Positions 9,707 through 18,056 of a stretch of DNA of 64,000 nt are shown one piece after another. The notes under the pieces were generated by a model. That model made no database searches. It was not told the origin of the DNA and was given only the letters and a program-made list of their open reading frames with translations. Numbering within the stretch: position 1 is the first letter of the stretch; each line of letters opens with the position of its first letter. The stretch is from Nocardia cyriacigeorgica (lineage in GTDB: Bacteria; Actinomycetota; Actinomycetes; Mycobacteriales; Mycobacteriaceae): assembly GCF_005863245.1 (NCBI RefSeq), contig NZ_VBUT01000001.1, forward strand, positions 496,001 through 560,000, read 5' to 3'. The translations under genes and the position numbers were made by a program.

Positions 9707-11140
9707 GTGAGCGCCGGCTCGCGGGAAACACCCGGCGCAGCCTCGCGATCGGGCGGCATCGCCCCGCTCGATCGCCGCGCCGGGTCGCGCCGTCGCCGGG
9801 CCTACTCGCTGCGCACCAGGGTCGCAGGCGCGGCAGCGGCCGGTGCGATTCTCATCATCACCATCCTCAGCGTCATCACATTGCAGGCGATCGAGCGCGT
9901 CAATGTCGAGCAGACCGATCAGCAGCTCACGCTCGCATCCCGGCTGGTGCTGATCGACCCGGTGATCGCGGTCGGGCTGGTCAATCTCATCGGCCCGAAC
10001 GAAAATCTGGCGCTCACCGTCCGCGACAACGGCGAGCTCACCGCCACCACCGCGATCGAACTGCCCGACCTGCCAACGGGATCGCATACCGTCACCGTGG
10101 ACGGTGCGTCGTATCGCGTGCTCACCACCACCGAGAACCAGCAAGCCGGGCGGACCGTCTCACTGGGTATCCCGAACGCCGACGCCGCTCGCGCCACCGC
10201 CGAACAGCAGCGATGGGTGCTGGCCGGCGGGCTGGTGGCCATCGCGGCCGCGGCCGGGCTCGGCTGGCTGTTCGGCGGACGCGCGGTGCGCCCCATCGTC
10301 GACCTCACCCGTCAGGTGGGGGCGCGCAGCGGCTACCGCGATCCCGAGCATCCGCCGCAACCGGTGGACGGTTCCGGTGTGCTCGAGGCCGAACAACTCG
10401 CCCACGCGGTGAACACCATGCTCTCGCGCGTCGATCAGGCGCAGGGCGAAACCGCCGCCGCCCTGGAAACCGCCCGCGATTTCGCCGCGGTCTCCGCCCA
10501 CGAACTGCGCACCCCGCTCACCGCGATGCGCACCGACCTCGAAGTATTGCGCACCCTCGATCTGGACGAGGCCCAGCGCGCCGAAATCCTCGACGACCTG
10601 CACCGCAGCCAGGGCCGCGTGGAAGCCACCCTCTCCGCGCTGGAACGACTGGCCTCCGGCGACCTCACCCACGAACGCGACCACGTCGACACCGACGTCG
10701 GTGACCTCTGCGACCAGGCCGCCCACGACGCCATGCGCCACTTCCCCGGCCTCACCGTGCGCATCGACTCCGACGCCGAACTCGTCACCCGCGGCCTGCC
10801 CGCGGGCCTGCGCCTGGCCGTCGACAACGCCCTGGCCAACTCCGTCAAACACGGCGGCGCCACCGAGGCCCTCGTCTCCGCGCACCGCGCCCCGAACGGC
10901 CACATCATCGTCTCCATCGACGACAACGGCCGCGGCATCCCGGTCGAAGAACGCCAAGCCGTGTTCGACCGCTTCTACCGCGGCACCCAGGCCACCAAGG
11001 GCGGTTCGGGCCTGGGCTTGGCGCTGGTCGCGCAGCAGGCCCAATTACACGGCGGTCAGGCGTATTTCGACGATGGAACGCTCGGCGGGGTGCGGCTGGT
11101 GCTGGATCTTCCCGCGAGACCGGCGCCACCTGATCATTGA
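9707..11140 (+). CDS. prrB: Sensor histidine kinase PrrB
   Basis: A 477-residue membrane kinase. It has a helix at about residues 32-57, a periplasmic sensor loop, a second helix (VLAGGLVAIAAAAGLGWLFG) near 170-190, HAMP, an H-box with the phosphorylated His in VSAHELRTPLTAMRTD at about 265, N-box LRLAVDNALANSVKHGG near 378, and G-boxes DDNGRGIPVEE and GGSGLGLALV. Start is a GTG at 9707, 10 bp after prrA; upstream in-frame codons overlap prrA in a non-family sequence. Forms the PrrAB pair. Confidence 0.94.
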   Translation: MSAGSRETPGAASRSGGIAPLDRRAGSRRRRAYSLRTRVAGAAAAGAILIITILSVITLQAIERVNVEQTDQQLTLASRLVLIDPVIAVGLVNLIGPNENLALTVRDNGELTATTAIELPDLPTGSHTVTVDGASYRVLTTTENQQAGRTVSLGIPNADAARATAEQQRWVLAGGLVAIAAAAGLGWLFGGRAVRPIVDLTRQVGARSGYRDPEHPPQPVDGSGVLEAEQLAHAVNTMLSRVDQAQGETAAALETARDFAAVSAHELRTPLTAMRTDLEVLRTLDLDEAQRAEILDDLHRSQGRVEATLSALERLASGDLTHERDHVDTDVGDLCDQAAHDAMRHFPGLTVRIDSDAELVTRGLPAGLRLAVDNALANSVKHGGATEALVSAHRAPNGHIIVSIDDNGRGIPVEERQAVFDRFYRGTQATKGGSGLGLALVAQQAQLHGGQAYFDDGTLGGVRLVLDLPARPAPPDH

Positions 11141-11158
11141 TCAGAGCAATCACCGAGC

Positions 11159-11201
11159 GCATCATGATGTCATGGCATCATGATGGCATGAGCGCTAGAA
11201 T
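11159..11201 (+). promoter_or_regulatory. vapB operator/promoter: two palindromic GCATCATGATG boxes and a -10 element
   Basis: The 11-mer GCATCATGATG occurs at 11159-11169 and again at 11175-11185, 16 bp apart; its core CATCATGATG is a perfect palindrome. A TAGAAT -10-like hexamer at 11196-11201 ends 6 bp before the vapB ATG, so the transcript would be leaderless or nearly so. Paired palindromes over the promoter are what a VapB dimer-of-dimers autorepressor would bind (inference). Confidence 0.7.
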
Positions 11202-11207
11202 CGAACT

Positions 11208-11438
11208 ATGCGCACCACGATCGATCTCCCCGATGACCTGCACAGCCGCGCTGTGGCGATCGCGCGCGATACTCGGCGTAGCCTCAGCCAGACGGTCGCA
11301 GATCTAGTCCGCCGAGGCTTGGATAACAGCAGTACCTCCACAAATGAGCTCGGTCGAAGCCCCACGACCGGCTTGCGGACGATTACCCTCGGCAAAGTGA
11401 TCACCTCCGAGGATGTCCGTTCCCTGGAGGACGAGTGA
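11208..11438 (+). CDS. vapB: VapB-type ribbon-helix-helix antitoxin
   Basis: A 76-residue protein with an N-terminal ribbon-helix-helix DNA-binding fold (MRTTIDLPDDLHSRAVAIAR) and a C-terminal tail that would wrap the toxin. It overlaps the PIN-domain toxin gene as GTGA. No Shine-Dalgarno sequence precedes the ATG, in line with a leaderless mRNA. It neutralises VapC and should autoregulate through the paired palindromes just upstream. Confidence 0.92.
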   Translation: MRTTIDLPDDLHSRAVAIARDTRRSLSQTVADLVRRGLDNSSTSTNELGRSPTTGLRTITLGKVITSEDVRSLEDE

Positions 11439-11833
11439 CCGCACTGCTCGATGCGAATCTGCTGATCGCATTGCTTGTCACCGACCACACGCATCATGAT
11501 GCAGCCGAGCGCTGGTTCACCGAATCCACCGATGCCATCGCGACCTGCCCGATCACCCAGGGCAGCCTGCTGCGCTTACTCCTGCGCGAGGGGCAGACCG
11601 CGCAGACGGCGCTCGCTGTTCTGGACACGCTGACTCAGCACAGCAGGCACGAATTCTGGCCCGATTCACTCACCTTCGGTGACATCGAGATGCGCGCGGT
11701 GATCGGGCACCGCCAGGTCACCGACGCCTATCTCGCTGCGCTGGCACGATCGCGACGAGGACGACTCGTCACCCTCGACAAGGGTTTGGCCGCTTGCCAC
11801 CCCGACGTCGTCGACCTGGTCGAACCCAACTGA
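11435..11833 (+). CDS. vapC: VapC-type PIN-domain ribonuclease toxin
   Basis: A 132-residue PIN domain with the expected acidic residues: D in LLDANLLIAL near the start, a central E/D pair, D in QVTDAYLAALA, and D in LVTLDKGLA. VapC toxins cut tRNA or rRNA using Mg2+. GTG start at 11435 overlaps the antitoxin stop. The catalytic residues look intact, so the pair is probably active. Confidence 0.93.
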   Translation: MTALLDANLLIALLVTDHTHHDAAERWFTESTDAIATCPITQGSLLRLLLREGQTAQTALAVLDTLTQHSRHEFWPDSLTFGDIEMRAVIGHRQVTDAYLAALARSRRGRLVTLDKGLAACHPDVVDLVEPN

Positions 11834-11846
11834 CTACGCCCGGCGG

Positions 11847-12650
11847 TCAGGCGTAGGTGGGATCGTTCTCTTCGCGGTAGTCGCGGAGCGTGGCGTCGAG
11901 AATGCGTTGGGTGAGGTTCTCGATGTCGGTGGTGCCGGCGGGATCGGCGCGGAGTTCATGGCGCAGGGTGCGTGCGATGTAGCGACCCTCCGGGTAGTCG
12001 AGAACATGGAAGTCGCGGAAGCCGGCGCGGGTCTCGTCGTCGGGACCGGCGTGGGCGGCGACGTGGACGACAGTCGTGCGGGGCCGGTTGAAGAACCGAC
12101 CGGCCTGCTCACGTGGGGAACGGTTCGAGGCGTCACTGTAGGCGGCGAGCGGACGGTCATCGTCGTCGAGATCATTGCGATTGACGGCGATACCGGTCCC
12201 TGTGCTCCGATCGCAGACGGGTAGCCCTGCCGCGATCCTGGCCGGGACGGCGGCCGCATTCAGGAGTTCCATTCGCACCTGACCACCACGATCGGCATCG
12301 GCGGTCGGCTGCTGGGTGAGCAGAACGGCGTGCTGGTAGGAGATGGCGGCGTGGGCGCGCACTCGACGGTCCGGTGCTCCTCGACCGGACGGTGGAGTGG
12401 GTGCGGCGGCCGCGAAACCAGCGACCTCGATGCGCGCCTCGGGCTGTACGAGAAGCCGCAGCGCGGCGTAGAGGTCCTCGTCGAACCGGTCGTGCACGGC
12501 AGCAGCGGCGGTCTTCCACGCCTGTTCGTACGCGTCCTGGGTGTCCTCGGTCGACCGGTATTGCAGCGGGTACGGGAGCACGTCACGATCGAAGGCCTGC
12601 CAGAGCACGGAGAATTCGAGCGGGCTGAAGACCCACGACGGCCGGCTCAT
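11847..12650 (-). CDS. espG: EspG-family ESX secretion chaperone
   Basis: A 267-residue protein whose N terminus (WVFSPLEFSVLWQAF, then DVLPYPLQYRS) is the hallmark of EspG, the cytosolic chaperone that holds PE/PPE substrates for type VII secretion. Its ATG overlaps the stop of the upstream PPE-like gene (ATGA), which fits a substrate-chaperone pair. No ESX core (EccB-E, MycP) is in the window, so the pair must work with an apparatus encoded elsewhere. Confidence 0.85.
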   Translation of the reverse strand: MSRPSWVFSPLEFSVLWQAFDRDVLPYPLQYRSTEDTQDAYEQAWKTAAAAVHDRFDEDLYAALRLLVQPEARIEVAGFAAAAPTPPSGRGAPDRRVRAHAAISYQHAVLLTQQPTADADRGGQVRMELLNAAAVPARIAAGLPVCDRSTGTGIAVNRNDLDDDDRPLAAYSDASNRSPREQAGRFFNRPRTTVVHVAAHAGPDDETRAGFRDFHVLDYPEGRYIARTLRHELRADPAGTTDIENLTQRILDATLRDYREENDPTYA

Positions 12651-14008
12651 TCGCCCAGCACCGGCGGAACTGTCTTGGCCCGGTGCGCCTCACCCAATCC
12701 GGTCAGCTCCTCGCCGTTCTCCTGAGTCACCAGGTATTCCTTGATCTTCGAGTCCGATTCGCGTTCATCGTCTTTGCCGCCGCGTGCGCCGGGCGCCCCC
12801 ATCATCCCCGGCATGCCGCCGCGCATCCCCGCACCACGGCCGACCGAGTTCGTCGAGGCTCCAGCGGTTCCCGGCCCGGCAGCCGCGCCCGGCTGGCCCG
12901 GCAGGGAACGACCCGCACCGGGGACGCCAGGAGCCACACCACCCAGACCGGGGCCACCCGAACCCGAACCACCCGAGCCGAGACCGCCACCTGTTCCAAT
13001 TCCGGTCGAACCGGGCAGGCCAGACGATCCTGGCGAAGACATGCCCGCAGCCGCGGTCGACGGCTGGGGTGATCCGAGTCCGGCCGGTGTCGTCGAGCCG
13101 AGGGCGTTGTCGTCCAGCAGGGACTGGGTATTCGCGCCCGCTGGCGTGGTGGGTTCTTCGCCCGTGGCACCGGGCTCCTCGGGTTTGCCGTTCTCCCCAC
13201 CGGGCCCGCCGGGCTCCGGCCCGGACTTGCCGGGCGGAGGCTCCCAACCTCGGCCCGGCGGTGGCACCACCGGCTGGTTCGGCTCATGGATCGGGTTGTA
13301 CGGTGGCGGAACCAGCGGCACTTCGGTATCGGTCTCCTTGACCGCCGGATACAGCACGTTCTCCAGAACCCGGATCGCGGAGTTCTTCGACGAATTCTCG
13401 AGCTTCTCGTCGGCTCGCCACGTCGGACCGGGAACCCAACTCGCCGCGGACACAACGATATTGTCATCCGGTGGCGGCGGGACAGCCGGCCGCACCAACT
13501 CCATCGCCGACCGAATCAACTTGACCTTCTCGGCCATGATCTGCACAGATCCGACGAGATTCTGTGACTTGCCGGCATACTCGCCGATCCCGTTCGCCGC
13601 GGCAGCCGCCCCCGCACCCTGCCACTTCTCGGCAATCGCCTTCTGCATTTGCGGCCCGAACCGCTGCTGGTCGACCTCCATGCGATTGCGGATGCCCTCC
13701 CACATCTCGTGGATTTGCACGACGGTCGTCAGGTTCATCGCCTGCGTATTGTCGTACAGCTTTTGCTGATCCATCGCGTGCAGGTTTTCGTAGGTGCGCA
13801 CCTGCGATTCCTGGGACGTGACATCCAAGCCGTTGCGTTTGATCTCGTCGATGCGGTTGCGCGCCATCGTCGCATCCGGGCTCGCGTCACCGTGCGCAAT
13901 ACCGAAAGCCGCTGCGGTCCGCTTCAGATCATTGATCGGGCCGTCGAGCACCATCCGCCCGATCGCCTGGCCCACCTCGATGAACGTCGGAATGATATTG
14001 ACCGCCAC
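12647..14008 (-). CDS. PPE/WXG-like type VII secretion substrate with Pro/Gly-rich tail
   Basis: A 453-residue protein. The first 190 residues are alpha-helical with EKWQGAGAAAAANGIGEYA, a WXG-like turn in a PPE-type helical hairpin. Residues 190-430 are Pro/Gly/Ser-rich and probably disordered, and the end is charged. No transmembrane helix is seen. GTG start at 14008 follows a GGGGGG ribosome site. It lies between a small helical protein gene and espG, and is the likely EspG client. Sequence is too divergent to name a PPE subfamily. Confidence 0.7.
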   Translation of the reverse strand: MAVNIIPTFIEVGQAIGRMVLDGPINDLKRTAAAFGIAHGDASPDATMARNRIDEIKRNGLDVTSQESQVRTYENLHAMDQQKLYDNTQAMNLTTVVQIHEMWEGIRNRMEVDQQRFGPQMQKAIAEKWQGAGAAAAANGIGEYAGKSQNLVGSVQIMAEKVKLIRSAMELVRPAVPPPPDDNIVVSAASWVPGPTWRADEKLENSSKNSAIRVLENVLYPAVKETDTEVPLVPPPYNPIHEPNQPVVPPPGRGWEPPPGKSGPEPGGPGGENGKPEEPGATGEEPTTPAGANTQSLLDDNALGSTTPAGLGSPQPSTAAAGMSSPGSSGLPGSTGIGTGGGLGSGGSGSGGPGLGGVAPGVPGAGRSLPGQPGAAAGPGTAGASTNSVGRGAGMRGGMPGMMGAPGARGGKDDERESDSKIKEYLVTQENGEELTGLGEAHRAKTVPPVLGE

Positions 14009-14024
14009 GGCGATCCCCCCTTGC

Positions 14025-14405
14025 TCAGTTCACCTGCGTGCCGTTGAACGCCTGACTCGTGGATGTGTCCTGGTCGGCCAGGTCCTTAACAGACTTGCTG
14101 ATGGTATCGCGCATCAGGACCAGGACATCCACGTGGGCCTTGAGCGACGAATCGACGTCGCCCTCGCCGCCGATCGCCTTCAGGCCCAGCATCGTGGCCA
14201 GCTCTTTTGTGCAGGCGAAGTCGCCGAGACCCGTGACTCGGTTGATCCGCTTGAGATCCTCCCTGAGCTGTTCGTACAGGTCGATTCGCTGCTGGATCAC
14301 GTTCGCGCAGTCCTTAGCAACCGACTCGTCCAGCGACAGCCGGCCAGCCTCTGCTTCACCAGCAAGGTGCTGCCACAACTTGACCTCGCCACCCATATCC
14401 GCCAT
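14025..14405 (-). CDS. Small helical protein of the ESX-associated operon
   Basis: A 126-residue, all-helical protein without signal peptide or membrane segment. It starts MADMGGEVKLWQHL and ends in a flexible STSQAFNG tail. A strong GGAGG precedes the ATG. Position between a lipoprotein and a PPE-like gene, and size of about 100-130 residues, suggest an ESX substrate or PE-like partner of the next gene, but I see no clear WXG or PE motif. Function unknown. Confidence 0.7.
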   Translation of the reverse strand: MADMGGEVKLWQHLAGEAEAGRLSLDESVAKDCANVIQQRIDLYEQLREDLKRINRVTGLGDFACTKELATMLGLKAIGGEGDVDSSLKAHVDVLVLMRDTISKSVKDLADQDTSTSQAFNGTQVN

Positions 14406-14420
14406 CGATCGCCTCCTAGA

Positions 14421-14975
14421 TCAATCGGGCAGCACGGGTACGAGAACTTCAGCGGCCGACCCCGCCCGTTGGCAAGGGGCCACCACATTCTTCGATGACG
14501 CGCGATTCATCGTCCCGACAATTACCGATCCGTAAGTCGTCGAGAACGCCATGTCGCAGTCCTCGTCGTACTGATCCGCATCGGTGCGATATTGGAGTGC
14601 CTGCCTCCCAGCCACCGTCACGTCGGCGAAATCCTTGTTTCCGTCCTTGTTCCGGATAGCTTCGACTGTGTTGTCCGTCGAATACACTGTCAGGCCGAAG
14701 TCGCTGTTGTTCCAGGAGCAAACCTTCCAGCCCTCGACCTCGACATCGGCCACACCGGACCGTTCTGTCTCCGGCCGCATACCGATTTGGACAAGCAACT
14801 CATCGCTGATCTCGGTGCACGGATCCCACAGCACTTGCGTCTGTCCTTGACCCGATGCCTCGGTCGAACTGCTCCCGCCTCCGTCGGGCGTCGCGGTCCC
14901 CTCCACATCGGACCCGCACCCCCCAGCCAACAACGCACCGGCCGCCACCACGGCCCCCACCGCCCACCGTCGCAC
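14421..14975 (-). CDS. DUF3558-type lipoprotein
   Basis: A 184-residue lipoprotein: a signal peptide ends in the lipobox LLAGGC, followed by a Gly/Ser/Thr linker and a DUF3558-like domain (LWDPCTEISDELLVQIGM, then VEGWKVCSWNN). GTG at 14975 follows GGGAGG with good spacing; an in-frame opening to 15044 adds 23 unlikely residues. It leads the operon running down to espG. DUF3558 lipoproteins often accompany ESX clusters in Nocardia-type genomes; function is not known. Confidence 0.82.
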   Translation of the reverse strand: MRRWAVGAVVAAGALLAGGCGSDVEGTATPDGGGSSSTEASGQGQTQVLWDPCTEISDELLVQIGMRPETERSGVADVEVEGWKVCSWNNSDFGLTVYSTDNTVEAIRNKDGNKDFADVTVAGRQALQYRTDADQYDEDCDMAFSTTYGSVIVGTMNRASSKNVVAPCQRAGSAAEVLVPVLPD

Positions 14976-15142
14976 TAGCGCCTCCCGATCGACCGACAAA
15001 ACCCTCTGCAGTCTAGGACGCATCAGCTGCCCGATCGGTTCCACCGGTTTCCAACTCCTGCGCCGGGCAACGCCGGAGCCTCGCGGTTCCGGCTGTGGCC
15101 AGCGGATTCTCCGTAGGCGGCGCTGAGCGCGGAACTATCCGC

Positions 15143-15490
15143 TCACTTGCTGCGCCCTGAATCCGGCTTGATCCGGCCCGCCGCGACCAACACCTCCCAT
15201 GCCGCGGCCTTTCGCGCGCATTCATCCACCCTGCACCCGCGATGCCGCTGCATCGTCCGATGTGCCTCCACCAGCCCCATCGGCCGCTCCGGCGCATCAT
15301 GCGGAAATCCCGCCGGCCACATCGCGTACTCCATCCTCGATTGCCGTTCCTCCCAGGCGAGCCGCCAGCGGATATCCGCCACACTGCGTCCCTCGGGGAT
15401 ATCCACCGGCCACCACAACCCCGCCGCAACAATGCACACTGCCGAAAGCGCAAATCCGGCGAAACACCCGAACATCCACCACCCCGTCAT
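15143..15490 (-). CDS. Small membrane protein of unknown function
   Basis: A 115-residue protein with one N-terminal membrane helix (FAGFALSAVCIVAAGLWW) and a charged cytosolic part rich in Trp, Arg and Glu, including a Cys/His cluster (HRGCRVDECARKAAAWEVL). Its ATG overlaps the stop of the gene before it as TGATG, so the two are co-translated. I do not recognise a family. Confidence 0.6.
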   Translation of the reverse strand: MTGWWMFGCFAGFALSAVCIVAAGLWWPVDIPEGRSVADIRWRLAWEERQSRMEYAMWPAGFPHDAPERPMGLVEAHRTMQRHRGCRVDECARKAAAWEVLVAAGRIKPDSGRSK

Positions 15491-15828
15491 CACTGGCCAC
15501 CCTCCCGAAGATCACCGGACAATCGCGGCGGGCCTTCGGCACGAAGCCGGGCATACTCTCGGGCGCAGCGCGCATCGTTCGGCGCGTGAAACTCGTAGTA
15601 CGCCAATGCACCCCAATATCCATCGGCCGCGACCGGCGGCGGTGGTCCCGAGGCCGCGAACCGCGCCACGTCGTCGGCGGTGCCATTGCGCCGCAACCAC
15701 CACAATCGTGCGAAATACACATCCTGCGCCGTCAATTCCCGTCGACCGCCCGTGAAACCCATTCCGACTCGCCTCCTGTCCTGATGCCTGCGGACATCCG
15801 GCGCCGAGAGCTTTCGCCACCAACTCAC
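15490..15828 (-). CDS. Hypothetical protein, co-translated with the small membrane protein
   Basis: A 112-residue soluble protein, Trp- and Arg-rich at the N terminus (MSWWRKLSAPDVRR) and helical after that (LTAQDVYFARLWWLRRNG). GTG start at 15828 is behind GGGAG. It diverges from the HTH/TPR regulator across a 203-bp region holding a strong inverted repeat. Not recognised; the tight coupling with the next gene suggests a shared role. Confidence 0.6.
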   Translation of the reverse strand: MSWWRKLSAPDVRRHQDRRRVGMGFTGGRRELTAQDVYFARLWWLRRNGTADDVARFAASGPPPPVAADGYWGALAYYEFHAPNDARCAREYARLRAEGPPRLSGDLREGGQ

Positions 15829-15918
15829 GGCTCCCGCAGGTCAGTGCGCCCCATATGGGGCATCGACCCGGCGCCGGATGCGGAGACCAGCCTCACCGGG
15901 GGGGCGGGATCGTAGCGA

Positions 15919-15957
15919 CGGCAGAATCTGCACGCACCTAATGTGCAGAATCTGCCG
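15919..15957. promoter_or_regulatory. Large inverted repeat in the divergent promoter (candidate operator)
   Basis: CGGCAGAATCTGCAC (15919-15933) and GTGCAGAATCTGCCG (15943-15957) form a 15-bp inverted repeat with a single central mismatch and a 9-bp spacer. Each arm holds the near-palindrome GCAGAATCTGC, so the site offers two adjacent dimer-binding boxes. It lies 75 bp upstream of the HTH/TPR regulator start and 90 bp upstream of the opposite gene, so it could control both. The cognate protein is probably the adjacent HTH regulator (inference). Confidence 0.6.
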
Positions 15958-16031
15958 TTGACCCAACTGACCAGCGAATTCGCGCCTACAGTTGGCACAT
16001 ACGACCATCGGATCGAGCAAGGGGGCTCGGT

Positions 16032-17351
16032 TTGACCAACGAAACACTCACTCCCGCATGGGAAACGCGACAGTTTCAAGAACTGCTGGCCAGCGGGCAA
16101 CCTGGCCGCGCACTCGCTCTGGTCCGCCGACAACTAGGACTGTCCCAAGCTGATTTCGGCGACCTGCTGCATTGGGAGCGCACCCACGTCGGACGAGTCG
16201 AGCGCTGCGAAGTCGGCACCATCTTCGACCTGCGCGAACTCACCCGTGCCACCGATGCACTCGGCATCCCGCGCACCGCTCTGCTGCCGCTATTGCTGGG
16301 CACTGCCGGACCGGGGACTATCGAAAACAACGATGAAGGAGCTGAAGACATGGACCGCAGACAGTTCGGCCGGACAGCCACGATCACCGCGCTAGCACTC
16401 ACCGCCACAGGAGCCGCCGCAAGCGATCCGGTCAAGGTCGGCAGCCCGCACATCACCCAGATTCAGAACATCACTCGCCGACTCTGGGAACACGACAACC
16501 AGTTCGGTGCCGGGGACATCGCCCAGTTTGCATACCAGCAGTACCGACGCGCCCGACACCTACTTGACCACGGCGAATATGGCGCCCACACCGGCGCAGA
16601 CCTGGTAGCGACGATCGGGCGCCTATCCACATGCGCGGGATGGCTAGCGCATGACAGCAACGACTACGGCCTTGCACGAGCCTGCTACACAGATGCCGTC
16701 ATCCTGGCCGAACAGAGCGGCGATAGTGACTTGCACACCAATGCACTGGGTGGGCTGAGCTATGTCGCTATCGATCGAGCGACGAAGAGCCGCGAATGCG
16801 TCCGCCTGTCCCAGCGTGCTGCCGAACTCGCTCGGCGCATACCGTCAGCCCGGCTCAATGCGTTGCGTCGCGCACGCGAGGCCACCGCGTACGCATCCGT
16901 CGGAGATGGCCAGGAGTTCAACCGCGCCATGGCAAGTGTGTGGCGGGAAGCCGACCGCGGACTGGAGCACGAAAATGATCCAGTATGGCTGCATTTCGTC
17001 ACTGAGTCAGAACTCACCGTTCTTCAAGCCAAGGGCCACAAGCTCCTCGGCCAGCACAGCAAAGCAGCCGACCTCTACCGCGAAAGCGTGGACCGCCCAG
17101 GAAATCTCCCTCGCGACGAAGCGTCCTACCGCACCTACTACGCCGCATCCCTCGCCGGCCTCGGCGACACAACCTCCGCCGTCGACGCAGCCAACTCTGC
17201 CCTCTCACTCTTGGAGAACACCGTCAACTCTCCCCGCCTGCTCGCCGAACTCCACCCCGTCTACACCGCCACTCGCCACCTCACCACCGACGCCGCCACC
17301 CACTTCCGCCACCGCTATACCTCCCTCGTAGGTGGACGTAAGCGGCTCTGA
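16032..17351 (+). CDS. HTH regulator with C-terminal TPR-like region
   Basis: A 439-residue protein. Residues 25-85 form an Xre-type helix-turn-helix (VRRQLGLSQADFGDLLHWER). At about 108-130 a short segment (MDRRQFGRTATITALALTAT) resembles a Tat-type stretch but is internal. The rest is helical with TPR-like repeats, such as ARACYTDAVILAEQSGDSDL and KAADLYRESVD. This layout is common in actinobacterial regulators linked to development and secondary metabolism. TTG start at 16032 follows a GGGGG track. A large inverted repeat lies upstream. Confidence 0.8.
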   Translation: MTNETLTPAWETRQFQELLASGQPGRALALVRRQLGLSQADFGDLLHWERTHVGRVERCEVGTIFDLRELTRATDALGIPRTALLPLLLGTAGPGTIENNDEGAEDMDRRQFGRTATITALALTATGAAASDPVKVGSPHITQIQNITRRLWEHDNQFGAGDIAQFAYQQYRRARHLLDHGEYGAHTGADLVATIGRLSTCAGWLAHDSNDYGLARACYTDAVILAEQSGDSDLHTNALGGLSYVAIDRATKSRECVRLSQRAAELARRIPSARLNALRRAREATAYASVGDGQEFNRAMASVWREADRGLEHENDPVWLHFVTESELTVLQAKGHKLLGQHSKAADLYRESVDRPGNLPRDEASYRTYYAASLAGLGDTTSAVDAANSALSLLENTVNSPRLLAELHPVYTATRHLTTDAATHFRHRYTSLVGGRKRL

Positions 17352-17412
17352 GCGGCGTCGTACCGGCTGGCGGTCTGGACCCCTACCTCAGCCGGCCTGT
17401 ATCGTTCGGGCC

Positions 17413-17754
17413 GTGAGTACGGGGGAGAATCCGGCATCCGCCGACACCATCATGGTTGTGCCCGAGCAGGTGCGTGCGGTCGGCCAGTACGTCTACGGAG
17501 TGGCTGACGAGTTACGGTCGGCGTTGGAATCTGCGGCCCGGGATGTGGATTCGCTGGCCGACGGCGGCTGGCGTGGAGGGGCAGCCACCCAGTTCGCGGA
17601 GGGCTGGACCGAACTACGCGACGGTGGCGTGCAGATCATCGCGGCCCTGACCGGGATGGCCGAAAAACTGGGTGTGACGGCCGACAACTATCAGGCTCGA
17701 GACGAAGGCACTGCCGCTGCGGTGACGCAGTCGAGCTTGAACATCGTGTCATGA
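17413..17754 (+). CDS. WXG100-family type VII secretion protein (first of a pair)
   Basis: A 113-residue helical-hairpin protein with a W-R-G turn (DGGWRGGAATQFAEGW) at mid-length, as in ESAT-6/CFP-10-like proteins. GTG at 17413 is chosen because the in-frame sequence upstream overlaps the end of the previous gene. The stop overlaps the next WXG100 gene as ATGA. Such pairs form a heterodimer that escorts a linked toxin through an ESX system. Confidence 0.82.
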   Translation: MSTGENPASADTIMVVPEQVRAVGQYVYGVADELRSALESAARDVDSLADGGWRGGAATQFAEGWTELRDGGVQIIAALTGMAEKLGVTADNYQARDEGTAAAVTQSSLNIVS

Positions 17755-18056
17755 GTACTGAGTTCGAGGTAAACCTCACCGAGCTGGAGAATTTGGTCGC
17801 CCGGTTGGCCGGTCTGGCCGGTTTCATCGCCGATCATCTCGATCGTATCGATGACAAAGTCGCCGGGCTCCAGGGCACGGGATGGGAAGGCGTAGCGGCA
17901 CAGGCTTATGCCGACGCGCACCGCCAGTGGGCTGTGGGCGCACGCGAATTCGCTGAAGGCATTCTCGACATGAGCGAGGCTGCGAAGACGGCGCACGGCC
18001 GCTACACCCGCGCGATCGCCGCCAATTCTCGAATCCTGTCGAGCGGGCAAGCATGA
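17751..18056 (+). CDS. WXG100-family type VII secretion protein (second of a pair)
   Basis: A 101-residue helical protein with the W-E-G turn in GLQGTGWEGVAAQAYADAH. Starts at an ATG overlapping the previous stop and ends overlapping the toxin gene (ATGA), so the three are coupled. It probably pairs with the preceding protein as a secretion partner for the large product that follows. Confidence 0.85.
   Translation: MSTEFEVNLTELENLVARLAGLAGFIADHLDRIDDKVAGLQGTGWEGVAAQAYADAHRQWAVGAREFAEGILDMSEAAKTAHGRYTRAIAANSRILSSGQA

Noticed and set aside
16349..16420. Tat-like signal inside the HTH/TPR regulator suggesting a separate secreted protein
   Set aside because: The segment is internal to one continuous frame with the HTH before it and TPR-like repeats after it; no separate ribosome site with conserved start.
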